DNA of 15,768 nucleotides. Origin: an uncultured Oxalobacteraceae bacterium. Its GTDB lineage: Bacteria > Pseudomonadota > Gammaproteobacteria > Burkholderiales > Burkholderiaceae. Shown piece by piece: positions 1-5,107 of this stretch. The first letter of the stretch is position 1. Each line of letters begins with the position of its first letter. The translations under genes and the position numbers were made by a program. Location of the stretch: positions 1 through 15,768 of the forward strand of contig CAMLDH010000061.1 in assembly GCA_946478765.1 (NCBI GenBank), in the 5' to 3' direction. The notes under the pieces are model-generated. The model saw only the letters and a program-made list of their open reading frames with translations. It had not been told where the DNA came from and ran no database searches.

Positions 1-5
1 ATAGC

Positions 6-23
6 CTTGTCAATCCGGTCGCA
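6..23 (+). repeat. shufflon recombination site 1 (sfx-like), plus orientation
   Basis: This is an exact copy of the 18-bp core CTTGTCAATCCGGTCGCA that occurs five times in the window. It sits at the 5' end of silent cassette 1 and is read in the frame TGT CAA TCC GGT CGC (CQSGR). The upstream arm is ATAG and the downstream arm CGTTCGGCG, as at site 3. An in-frame TAG (2-4) lies one codon before it. The CAATCCGGT core matches the R64 sfx consensus as I remember it (GTGCCAATCCGGTNNNTGG). Confidence 0.9.
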
Positions 24-571
24 CGTTCGGCGCGCTGGCCGCGTCGATCGCGCTGGCGGCAGGTGCGCCTGCAGCCGTCGCCGGCAGCGCGTCGTGGGCG
101 CACCAGAATGGCTCCGTATCCAGCAACGGCGCGGTCACCATCAAGTCGCTCTCCGGCAGTTTCTCCGCCGGCACGCAGAACCCCACCGGCGCGATCGCCA
201 AGGCCAACCAGACCGCCGCCACGCAACCGCCGACTGTGATCATTCAAGCGACATCGAGCGGGCTTCCTTTCAATTACAAGGATGATTGCTACTACTTTCG
301 GTCATTCGTGTCGAACATCGTGCAGTACGTTTTTTTTATTGGTATTGGAAAAGTTGAGAGCAACGCGTTCACAGGCGTAGCCGCTATACCAAATACGAGC
401 GCAGCTTCATGGATACTGGCAGTGTCATTGGGCGGAGACGCACAACCGGCGACTACGATAACTTGGGGCGCAAACGGAGGATCGGCTCTCTACTCGTCTT
501 ACTCGAATAGCTCGTATGTTACGGCCGTCTACTCCATACCTGTCGACAACGTCCAGAAGTGTTATCCATGA
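8..571 (+). CDS. silent shufflon cassette 1: promoterless secreted-adhesin-like coding segment
   Basis: This open frame runs from the TGT of site 1 to a TGA and has no start codon (187 residues). Residues 1-5 are the site-encoded CQSGR. A hydrophobic Ala-rich stretch with a plausible cleavage after AVA (residue 25) is followed by a conserved N-terminal domain (about 26-82: SASWAHQ, SNGAV, KSLSG, GTQNPTGAIAKANQ, QPPTVIIQAT). The variable domain (83-187) starts with FNYKDDCYYF, has GIGK and FTG motifs and ends KCYP. The ending and the cysteine motif link it to cassettes 2 and 5, and its first variable residues match cassette 5 almost exactly. It lies opposite in orientation to the pilus operon and is preceded by an in-frame stop, so it is probably not translated here. 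It would be expressed after inversion between site 1 and site 5. The ligand is unknown; an adhesin role is inferred from PilV of R64. Confidence 0.8.
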   Translation, partial: CQSGRTFGALAASIALAAGAPAAVAGSASWAHQNGSVSSNGAVTIKSLSGSFSAGTQNPTGAIAKANQTAATQPPTVIIQATSSGLPFNYKDDCYYFRSFVSNIVQYVFFIGIGKVESNAFTGVAAIPNTSAASWILAVSLGGDAQPATTITWGANGGSALYSSYSNSSYVTAVYSIPVDNVQKCYP

Positions 572-589
572 GCCATAAGTACTGAGCGC

Positions 590-607
590 CTTGTCAATCC
601 GGTCGCA
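590..607 (+). repeat. shufflon recombination site 2 (sfx-like), plus orientation
   Basis: An exact 18-bp core copy at the head of silent cassette 2. Its arms differ from site 1: upstream AGCG, downstream ACGCCGGCG, which encodes RNAG instead of RTFG after the CQSG. Site 4 shares both arms. An in-frame TGA (583-585) lies two codons upstream of the CCT TGT of the site, and the stop of cassette 1 lies 18 bases upstream of the core. Confidence 0.9.
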
Positions 608-1194
608 ACGCCGGCGCGCTGGCCGCGTCGATCGCATTGGCGGCGCTGCCGCCTGCGGCCGTCGCCGGCAGCGCGTCCTGGGCGCACCAGGCGGGCGCGC
701 TGCAAAGCAACGGGGCCGTCACCGTCAAGTCGCTCAGCGGCGGCTCCTATGCCGGCACGCAGAACCCCACCGGCGCGGTCGCCAAGGCCAACCAGAATGC
801 CGCCACCCAGCCGCCCACCGTCATCATTCAAGCAACATCTGCCGGCGTCTTCAATTACACAACCGACTGCTACATCTTAAAAATTTCTGGATTCTCCGAC
901 GTCTACATCGGCGCGGGCAAGCTGGATGCAAGTAACAAGTTCACGGGAGTTCTCGGCAACGTATCCGGAACCGCGCAGCAGACCATGTTTCCCGGCGCGA
1001 TCGTTCTCTCAATGCTAACTGGAGCCTCGGTCGCGACGGGATCGGTAAATGGGGTGATCAACCCACATTGGTGCGGCAACGACGCAGCGTGCGTAAACAA
1101 CTATACCGGCAGCGGATCGGGGAGCGTAACGGGCCTGACCGTATCCCTTGTCGCCTCGCTTCCGACGGCAACTTGGCAGAAATGCTATCCGTGA
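592..1194 (+). CDS. silent shufflon cassette 2: promoterless secreted-adhesin-like coding segment
   Basis: A 200-residue open frame from the site TGT to TGA with no start codon. It has the signal-peptide core (ALAASIALAALPPAAVA) and the conserved domain shared by all cassettes, ending at IIQAT. The variable domain begins FNYTTDCYIL, has GAGKLDASNKFTG and ends WQKCYP, so it belongs to the same domain family as cassettes 1 and 5. It has two extra cysteines (CGNDAAC) about two thirds of the way along the variable domain, which suggests another disulfide. The first 225 or so bases after the site differ at only a handful of positions from cassette 5, which lies in inverted orientation. The TGA stop is followed in frame by TAG, directly abutting site 3. 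It is silent in this orientation, and inversion through sites 2 and 5 would place it behind the operon start. Confidence 0.8.
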   Translation, partial: CQSGRNAGALAASIALAALPPAAVAGSASWAHQAGALQSNGAVTVKSLSGGSYAGTQNPTGAVAKANQNAATQPPTVIIQATSAGVFNYTTDCYILKISGFSDVYIGAGKLDASNKFTGVLGNVSGTAQQTMFPGAIVLSMLTGASVATGSVNGVINPHWCGNDAACVNNYTGSGSGSVTGLTVSLVASLPTATWQKCYP

Positions 1195-1198
1195 TAGC

Positions 1199-1216
1199 CT
1201 TGTCAATCCGGTCGCA
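1199..1216 (+). repeat. shufflon recombination site 3 (sfx-like), plus orientation
   Basis: An exact 18-bp core copy at the head of cassette 3, with arms ATAG and CGTTCGGCG like site 1. The stop of cassette 2 (TGA 1192-1194) and a second in-frame TAG (1195-1197) lie immediately upstream, so the junction between cassettes 2 and 3 is the tightest in the array. Confidence 0.9.
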
Positions 1217-1773
1217 CGTTCGGCGCGCTGACTGCATCGATCGTGCTGGCCGTGGTTGCGCCGATCGCCGTCGCCGGCAGCGCGTCCTGGGCGCACCAGG
1301 ACGGCTCGCTGCAGAGCAACGGGGCCGTCACCGTGAAATCCCTATCTGGAGGAAGCTACACCAGCACGCAAAACCCCAGCGGGGCCATCGCCAAGGCCAA
1401 CCAGAACGCGGCCACGCAGCCACCCACGGTGATCATTCAGGCCACCGGAAGCAGTTCATACATGGTGGCCGCCACTCGGTTGCGTTACAACGGCAATCTC
1501 GGCGGGGTAGCTGGCGGCACCGCGAAATGTGTCATTGAATTCGGGACTGGGTGGAGGTTCGCAGGAATTGGACATCTATACGCGTTGGCCAGTGCAGTCG
1601 GGACCGTAAATGCTTGGGTTGATGATCCTAATGGTCAAAGCTGTAATTCATGGACGGATTCCGGGGGAACTACCGGTGCAGCAATCAACTATTACGGGAC
1701 CAATACCTTTTTTTACACTACCACCCCCGCCTCCTGCTTTGGACATGCACCGGTTCTTTGTGCAAATTTCTGA
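1201..1773 (+). CDS. silent shufflon cassette 3: promoterless segment with a distinct Cys-rich C-terminal domain
   Basis: A 190-residue open frame from the site TGT to TGA without a start codon. The signal-peptide core diverges more than in the other cassettes (ALTASIVLAVVAPIAVA), but the N-terminal domain is conserved (SASWAHQDGSLQSNGAV to VIIQAT). The variable part is unrelated by eye to cassettes 1, 2 and 5: it lacks FNY/DCY and KCYP. It has AKCVIEF, WVDDPNGQSCNSWTD and a C-terminal SCFGHAPVLCANF. The pattern of a Cys-Trp-rich block followed by a terminal hydrophobic-LC motif recalls lectin-like or DUF1554-type domains, but this is only a visual impression. It is silent in the current orientation, and inversion through sites 3 and 5 would express it. 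Confidence 0.75.
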   Translation, partial: CQSGRTFGALTASIVLAVVAPIAVAGSASWAHQDGSLQSNGAVTVKSLSGGSYTSTQNPSGAIAKANQNAATQPPTVIIQATGSSSYMVAATRLRYNGNLGGVAGGTAKCVIEFGTGWRFAGIGHLYALASAVGTVNAWVDDPNGQSCNSWTDSGGTTGAAINYYGTNTFFYTTTPASCFGHAPVLCANF

Positions 1774-1800
1774 GCATGTTATCAACGCTATCTTAAGCGC

Positions 1801-1818
1801 CTTGTCAATCCGGTCGCA
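1801..1818 (+). repeat. shufflon recombination site 4 (sfx-like), plus orientation
   Basis: An exact 18-bp core copy at the head of cassette 4, with arms AGCG and ACGCCGGCG like site 2. An in-frame TAA (1794-1796) lies two codons before CCT TGT. With site 5 it bounds a 1.6-kb segment that carries two convergent cassettes (4 and 5) and is flanked by inverted sites. This is the smallest invertible unit in the present arrangement. Confidence 0.9.
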
Positions 1819-2783
1819 ACGCCGGCGCGCGTATAGCCACGCTGGTCGCGTCGATCTCACTGGCGGCAGGTGCGCCTGCGGCCATCGCCGGCAGCGCGTC
1901 CTGGGCGCACCAGGACGGTTCCCTGAGCAGCAATGGGGCCGTGACCATCAAGTCACTCAGCGGCGGCTCGTATGCCGGCACGCAGAACCCCACCGGCGCG
2001 ATCGCCAAGGCGAACCAGAATGCCGCCACCCAGCCGCCCACCGTCATCATTCAAGCGACTGCATCGCTTCCGATCAAAGCGATTGGTGACACCTGTACAC
2101 CGGCAACATCAGGAACACTCCCCAATCAGACGGCGGACGAAGGCACCGCCATCACGTCGGACCGTACTGCGATACTCACCTGCCAATCTGGGAATTGGAA
2201 TAGAACATCAGCCGGAATATCTGGAAACTTCGCTGCAACCACATGTGGTACCGGAACTTGGGTAGCTCCATTCGGAGTCACACGCGTAAATGTGGCTCTT
2301 CTCGGTGGAGGCGGATCAGCTGGCGTTCAAAGCAATGCTAGCGGGCTAGCAGGCAATGGCGGCGGCGGTGGCGGATACTCGCAATACACAATCTCAGTCA
2401 CAAGCCTTGCTTCCTATTCTTATACGGTTGGGTGTGGTGCGGTTGCGTGCGGCACAATTGGCTGTGACGGCTACATGGGTGGCAATTCCTCTTTTGGAAC
2501 GACAGGCACAAATGCGTACACTGCTTATGGCGGGAAAGGTGGTGGAGGTGGCGACACTTCAACAATTGGGACGGGTGGTATTGGTTATACGATCAATGGT
2601 ATTGCAGGCTCGTCTAGAAATGGCTGGGTCGGCGGATTTGGTGGCTCATGCGGATTTTCATCTCCTTCGTTTTCCTGTGCTGGTGCGACCAATACTACTC
2701 CAGCGCAATGGGGGGGCGGTGGCGCTGGGGGGCCGAATGGTATCAGAAATGGAGGCGGTGGATTTCTTACCCTTACATGGTAA
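1803..2783 (+). CDS. silent shufflon cassette 4: PilV-like CQSGxW segment plus glycine-rich tail-fibre-like domain
   Basis: The largest cassette (326 residues from the site TGT to TAA, no start codon). The signal-peptide region carries extra residues (ARIATLVASISLAAGAPAAIA) and then the shared N-terminal domain. After IIQAT comes a stretch typical of R64-type PilV: GDTC, then about 40 residues later ILTCQSGNW (Cys at residue 127). From about residue 150 the protein is glycine-rich. It starts GTWVAPFGVTRVNVALLGGG, the pattern of glycine-rich phage tail-fibre and PilV-tip domains (W-x-A-P-x-G-V-T, then Gly runs), and ends FLTLTW. Repeated CG and GGGG motifs and paired cysteines (VGCGAVACGTIGC) suggest a compact, cross-linked tip domain. 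It is silent here, and inversion of 1801-3405 would express it. Confidence 0.78.
   Translation, partial: CQSGRNAGARIATLVASISLAAGAPAAIAGSASWAHQDGSLSSNGAVTIKSLSGGSYAGTQNPTGAIAKANQNAATQPPTVIIQATASLPIKAIGDTCTPATSGTLPNQTADEGTAITSDRTAILTCQSGNWNRTSAGISGNFAATTCGTGTWVAPFGVTRVNVALLGGGGSAGVQSNASGLAGNGGGGGGYSQYTISVTSLASYSYTVGCGAVACGTIGCDGYMGGNSSFGTTGTNAYTAYGGKGGGGGDTSTIGTGGIGYTINGIAGSSRNGWVGGFGGSCGFSSPSFSCAGATNTTPAQWGGGGAGGPNGIRNGGGGFLTLTW
2180..2198 (+). repeat. internal R64-sfx-like sequence inside cassette 4
   Basis: CTGCCAATCTGGGAATTGG reads TGC CAA TCT GGG AAT TGG, that is CQSGNW. Against the R64 sfx consensus as I recall it (GTGCCAATCCGGTNNNTGG) it differs at 3 of the 16 defined positions, and it is in the reading frame such sites have in pilV. 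It is farther from the local 18-bp core, so its activity with this element's recombinase is doubtful. It may be the coding relic of an older pilV segment. Confidence 0.5.
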
Positions 2784-2812
2784 ACAGACGTACCGTTTTC
2801 AGCAGAGCCATC

Positions 2813-2821
2813 TTGACAAGG
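2813..2821 (-). repeat. degenerate shufflon half-site downstream of cassette 5
   Basis: On the minus strand CCTTGTCAA matches the left part of the recombination site, then diverges (GATGGC instead of TCCGGTCGCA). It lies 3 bases after the stop of cassette 5 in the register TGA GCA CCT TGT CAA. This is the same stop-NNN-CCT-TGT arrangement that precedes sites 2 and 4. I read it as a decayed site that once began another minus-oriented cassette. The nine-base match could be chance, but its position makes that less likely. Confidence 0.45.
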
Positions 2822-2824
2822 TGC

Positions 2825-3457
2825 TCAGGGGTAGCATTTGGAAGGCGATCGTACAGGAATATTTGAGGCGATATCTACAATATAACTCCCTCCTGAAGGC
2901 GCAGTCTGCCCCCAGAAGGTCGATGCATCTTGCGGAATAAGTGTCAATATTGCAACCTGGGCCATTGGAGATCCCAGCGAAGCGCCAAGTAGCGCTGTTT
3001 TCGCATAGACGTGCCCTCCGCTGATGCCGGTGAATTTGTTTGACGCGTCGATTTTTCCAATTCCCAATCGGGCGCTCGTCTCTTCTGTATAACCTGCGCC
3101 AGTCGGAGGAAAGAAGATATAGCAATCATCCTTGTAATTGAACGGCAGACCGCTCGATGTGGCTTGAATGATGACGGTGGGCGGCTGGGTGGCGGCATTC
3201 TGGTTGGCCTTGGCGACCGCGCCGGTAGGGTTCTGCGTGCCGGCATACGAGCCGCCGCTGAGCGACTTGACGGTGACGGCCCCGTTGCTCTGCAGCGCGC
3301 CCGCCTGGTGCGCCCAGGACGCGCTGCCGGCGACGGCCGCAGGCGGCAGCGCCGCCAATGCGATCGACGCGGCCAGCGCGCCGAACGTGCGACCGGATTG
3401 ACAAGAAAGTGTTAACCGCAAAATAGTTAAGAATTTTTCAATCATTTCCGCCCCCAT
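2825..3457 (-). CDS. expressed shufflon product: secreted pilus-associated adhesin-like protein (cassette 5 joined to the fixed start)
   Basis: This is the only cassette with a start codon (210 residues). ATG at 3457 has GGAG 8 bases upstream; a second ATG at 3445 overlaps the stop of the preceding gene (ATGATTGA), so either could be used. Residues 1-18 are fixed, and site 5 encodes CQSGR (19-23). ALAASIALAALPPAAVA forms the hydrophobic core of a signal peptide with likely cleavage after Ala43. The shared domain runs to about residue 100, then a variable domain has FNYKDDCYIF, GIGKIDASNKFTG and a terminal KCYP. Being the last gene of the type IVb pilus operon and followed by a shufflon, it occupies the place of R64 pilV. 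It shows no prepilin N-terminus, so it is probably exported by Sec and assembled on or with the pilus. Calling it the adhesin is inference. All but the first 18 or so residues can be exchanged by inversion, unlike R64 PilV, where only the C-terminus changes. Confidence 0.8.
   Translation of the reverse strand: MGAEMIEKFLTILRLTLSCQSGRTFGALAASIALAALPPAAVAGSASWAHQAGALQSNGAVTVKSLSGGSYAGTQNPTGAVAKANQNAATQPPTVIIQATSSGLPFNYKDDCYIFFPPTGAGYTEETSARLGIGKIDASNKFTGISGGHVYAKTALLGASLGSPMAQVAILTLIPQDASTFWGQTAPSGGSYIVDIASNIPVRSPSKCYP
3388..3405 (-). repeat. shufflon recombination site 5 (sfx-like), minus orientation, at the expression locus
   Basis: The only copy of the 18-bp core in minus orientation. It lies inside the expressed gene, between the fixed start region and cassette 5. 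The upstream arm is unique (CTTT, part of the fixed codons) and the downstream arm is CGTTCGGCG as at sites 1 and 3. Rci-type recombinases act on inverted sites, so this copy is the obligatory partner for each of sites 1-4 in the present arrangement. Confidence 0.88.
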
Positions 3458-4013
3458 TAAAAATTCTCCAGTAATACGTTGAAAATGCCTTGTCGACGAT
3501 ATTCGTCGGCGGATTCGGATCTGGAATTGCATGGCCCGCCTCAATCAATTTAACGTTAAGCGGCACATTTCGTATCCACACAACGACCTGGTTATCGTGA
3601 TAGATGTCGAATTTTGCGTCTTCAGTGCGCAGTTGACCAATCAAAGCTGCTGCTCCAAATAAATCCACAAGTTTGGTGTCGGCGATGTTCACTCTCGACT
3701 GAACAAACTTATTCCCTGCGGGTACAGAGATCACTAACTTGCCCGACGTGTCAAGTCCAGCCATATTCCCGTATGTCGTCTGTAATGCAGGGACCCCGCC
3801 GTCTCGATTGGTAGCTGCCCGGACCTGCCAAAACACCGCGTAGTAAAGCGCACTGACTTTCTTTTGTGCCGCTGCAATACCAAGGGCTCGCAAAAGCGGC
3901 GATGGAGGCAACGAAACAAAAACCAGAAGTGCAAACAATATCCCGAAGAACGAAATCAACGTCCTAAACAAGATAGGATGGTCATAGCGTAGGCTTTCAA
4001 TAAAGTCTTTCAC
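3438..4013 (-). CDS. bitopic membrane protein with a degenerate staphylococcal-nuclease-like (OB-fold) domain
   Basis: 191 residues. A short basic/acidic cytoplasmic tail is followed by one membrane segment (about 17-35, LISFFGILFALLVFVSL), placing the rest in the periplasm. Residues 100-186 follow the order of the SNase fold by eye. RVNIADTKL aligns with the RLLLVDTPE strand of the nuclease, then FGAAALIGQL-AKFDIY, VVVWIRNVPLNVKLIEAGHA (like the nuclease strand followed by 'VNEALVRQGLA'), PNPPTN, and a final aromatic helix. The Arg and Asp of the first active-site strand are kept (R107, D112), but the catalytic Glu is Leu and the second catalytic Arg is absent, so a structural or binding role is more likely than nuclease activity. 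The gene follows pilP by 8 bases and its TGA overlaps the alternative ATG (3445) of the shufflon gene. The fold assignment is inference. Confidence 0.6.
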   Translation of the reverse strand: MKDFIESLRYDHPILFRTLISFFGILFALLVFVSLPPSPLLRALGIAAAQKKVSALYYAVFWQVRAATNRDGGVPALQTTYGNMAGLDTSGKLVISVPAGNKFVQSRVNIADTKLVDLFGAAALIGQLRTEDAKFDIYHDNQVVVWIRNVPLNVKLIEAGHAIPDPNPPTNIVDKAFSTYYWRIFNGGGND

Positions 4014-4021
4014 GCTGTCTC

Positions 4022-4555
4022 CTAATATTGCTTCGGCAACTCGATCACTACCGGGTTCTTGCCCACCACGATTGTCGCCTTGTCACCCGCTACGTTTGAT
4101 AGTATTGGAATGATTGGCGCTCCACCTGGCCGCAATATCGCTAACTCATTAATAGCTGCTCCAACTGCGTAGAATCGACCGTTTATTACTGCCCCGTTAT
4201 CGGCAATGGACTGAAGAAACGCACTTTTCCTCACAGTCAGCTGGTAATCCGGCTCTTGCGGCTTTACCGCGACCTCGGCCGGCTTGGATTCTTCTCTCTT
4301 CTTGAAGAAATCATCTACCTCGCCACCGGCGTTGACTTCAGCCCGCTTTGCCGCAACCTGTTTCGCCCAAACAGGATAGAACGACTTCGTATCTGTCGTA
4401 ACGCTCTTTGCCGTGACTTGAGGTAGCTCTTGTATCGGCAGCTGCAGCAACCTCTTGTTGATCATATTCCCAAGGCCCCAAACCGCTCCAATAGCGATTA
4501 ACACTGCGAGATACAAGTAATATGTTGCATTGCGACCTTTCATTAACTTACCCAT
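4022..4555 (-). CDS. pilP: type IVb pilus inner-membrane protein PilP (GspC/PilP-like)
   Basis: 177 residues with GAGAGG 5 bases upstream of the ATG. Architecture: a basic N-terminus, one membrane segment (about 11-30, YYLYLAVLIAIGAVWGLG), a Pro/Lys/Glu-rich linker (about 85-102) and a small C-terminal beta domain (about 105-177: FLQSI, GAVINGRFYAVGAAINEL, KATIVVGKNPVVIELP). This matches PilP of the R64 group and the homology region of GspC, which connects the inner-membrane platform to the secretin. Length is near the family norm of 150-180. It follows the GspM-like gene by 9 bases and lies in the usual neighbourhood of pilO. Without a search, similarity to PilP rests on architecture and motif impression. 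Confidence 0.68.
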   Translation of the reverse strand: MGKLMKGRNATYYLYLAVLIAIGAVWGLGNMINKRLLQLPIQELPQVTAKSVTTDTKSFYPVWAKQVAAKRAEVNAGGEVDDFFKKREESKPAEVAVKPQEPDYQLTVRKSAFLQSIADNGAVINGRFYAVGAAINELAILRPGGAPIIPILSNVAGDKATIVVGKNPVVIELPKQY

Positions 4556-4564
4556 TATGTCCTC

Positions 4565-5107
4565 TCAATTATTGCGAAGCAGGATGCAAAAATCACCTAA
4601 CTTCGCCAACGGAAATGCCTTGTCTCCTTGAAGTGAAATAGTTGCTATGTAAATGTCAGGACGCCTAGCGAGCTGCTCGATGCCCTTCATTAGCGTTTGA
4701 TAGTTTTGCGCTCTAACGAATAAGGCTCCCCCATCACCAGCGCCGGTCGCCATACAGATCTTGGTAATCCCTATGGGAGACTCGCCTTGTGTGATCTGCT
4801 CGACCTTCGTCAAGATGGCATTGTCGTTGTCCGTCTCAATCCCATACTTTTCAAATCCGACGTGAGAAATGAGATGGACCATATCCTCCACTGTGTCTTC
4901 CCGGCGAAAACTGTTGTCCCATTTTTGCCGACTTTCACTTAATGCTAAAAACATCTCTTTCCAGCGAACGAGGTTTTCCGTGACAGCATCCTGGGCGACC
5001 GCTTTTCCATTTAAGGTCCCGTACGCCTTGAGCCCTTGCATTACAAACATACCGGACACGATGCATGCCGAAATGATCAGCATTTTTTTGAACTGTGTAT
5101 TAACCAT
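4565..5107 (-). CDS. bitopic pilus assembly protein, GspM/PilO-like
   Basis: 180 residues. The start was chosen at ATG 5107 because GAGGGG stands 7 bases upstream and it overlaps the stop of pilO by 8 bases (ATGGTTAA), a coupling arrangement. One membrane segment (about 8-27) is followed by a charged, probably helical stretch and then a compact C-terminal domain. That domain carries GALFVRAQNYQTLMKGIEQL, then PDIYIATISL and FCILLRN. The order 'extended strand, helix with LxxLxxxP, strand, final strand' is characteristic of the ferredoxin-like periplasmic domain of PilO/GspM. I do not recognise a precise family name. By position and topology it would complete a GspL (PilO)-GspM-GspC (PilP) type alignment complex. 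The function is inferred. Confidence 0.6.
   Translation of the reverse strand: MVNTQFKKMLIISACIVSGMFVMQGLKAYGTLNGKAVAQDAVTENLVRWKEMFLALSESRQKWDNSFRREDTVEDMVHLISHVGFEKYGIETDNDNAILTKVEQITQGESPIGITKICMATGAGDGGALFVRAQNYQTLMKGIEQLARRPDIYIATISLQGDKAFPLAKLGDFCILLRNN

Noticed and set aside
7..935. Arg-rich open frames starting with TTG in the recombination sites (for example 7-285 and 591-935), repeated in each cassette
   Set aside because: They are off-frame readings of the conserved GC-rich N-terminal domain. They recur only because that DNA is repeated, and they have an unnatural Arg/His/Gln-rich composition.
2784..2812. Possible bidirectional terminator between the convergent cassettes 4 and 5
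   Set aside because: No convincing GC-rich inverted repeat with a T-run could be found in this short gap.
2356..2940. A 194-residue plus-strand open frame overlapping cassette 4 and the end of cassette 5
   Set aside because: It lies in another frame of the glycine-rich repeats, crosses two supported genes and shows no recognisable protein character.
3400..3457. Possible lipobox (TLSC) in the fixed start region of the expressed cassette, which would make the product a lipoprotein
   Set aside because: The positions before the Cys do not fit a good lipobox, the preceding stretch contains an Arg, and a stronger signal-peptide core with an AVA cleavage site follows. The Cys is explained by the recombination site coding CQSG.
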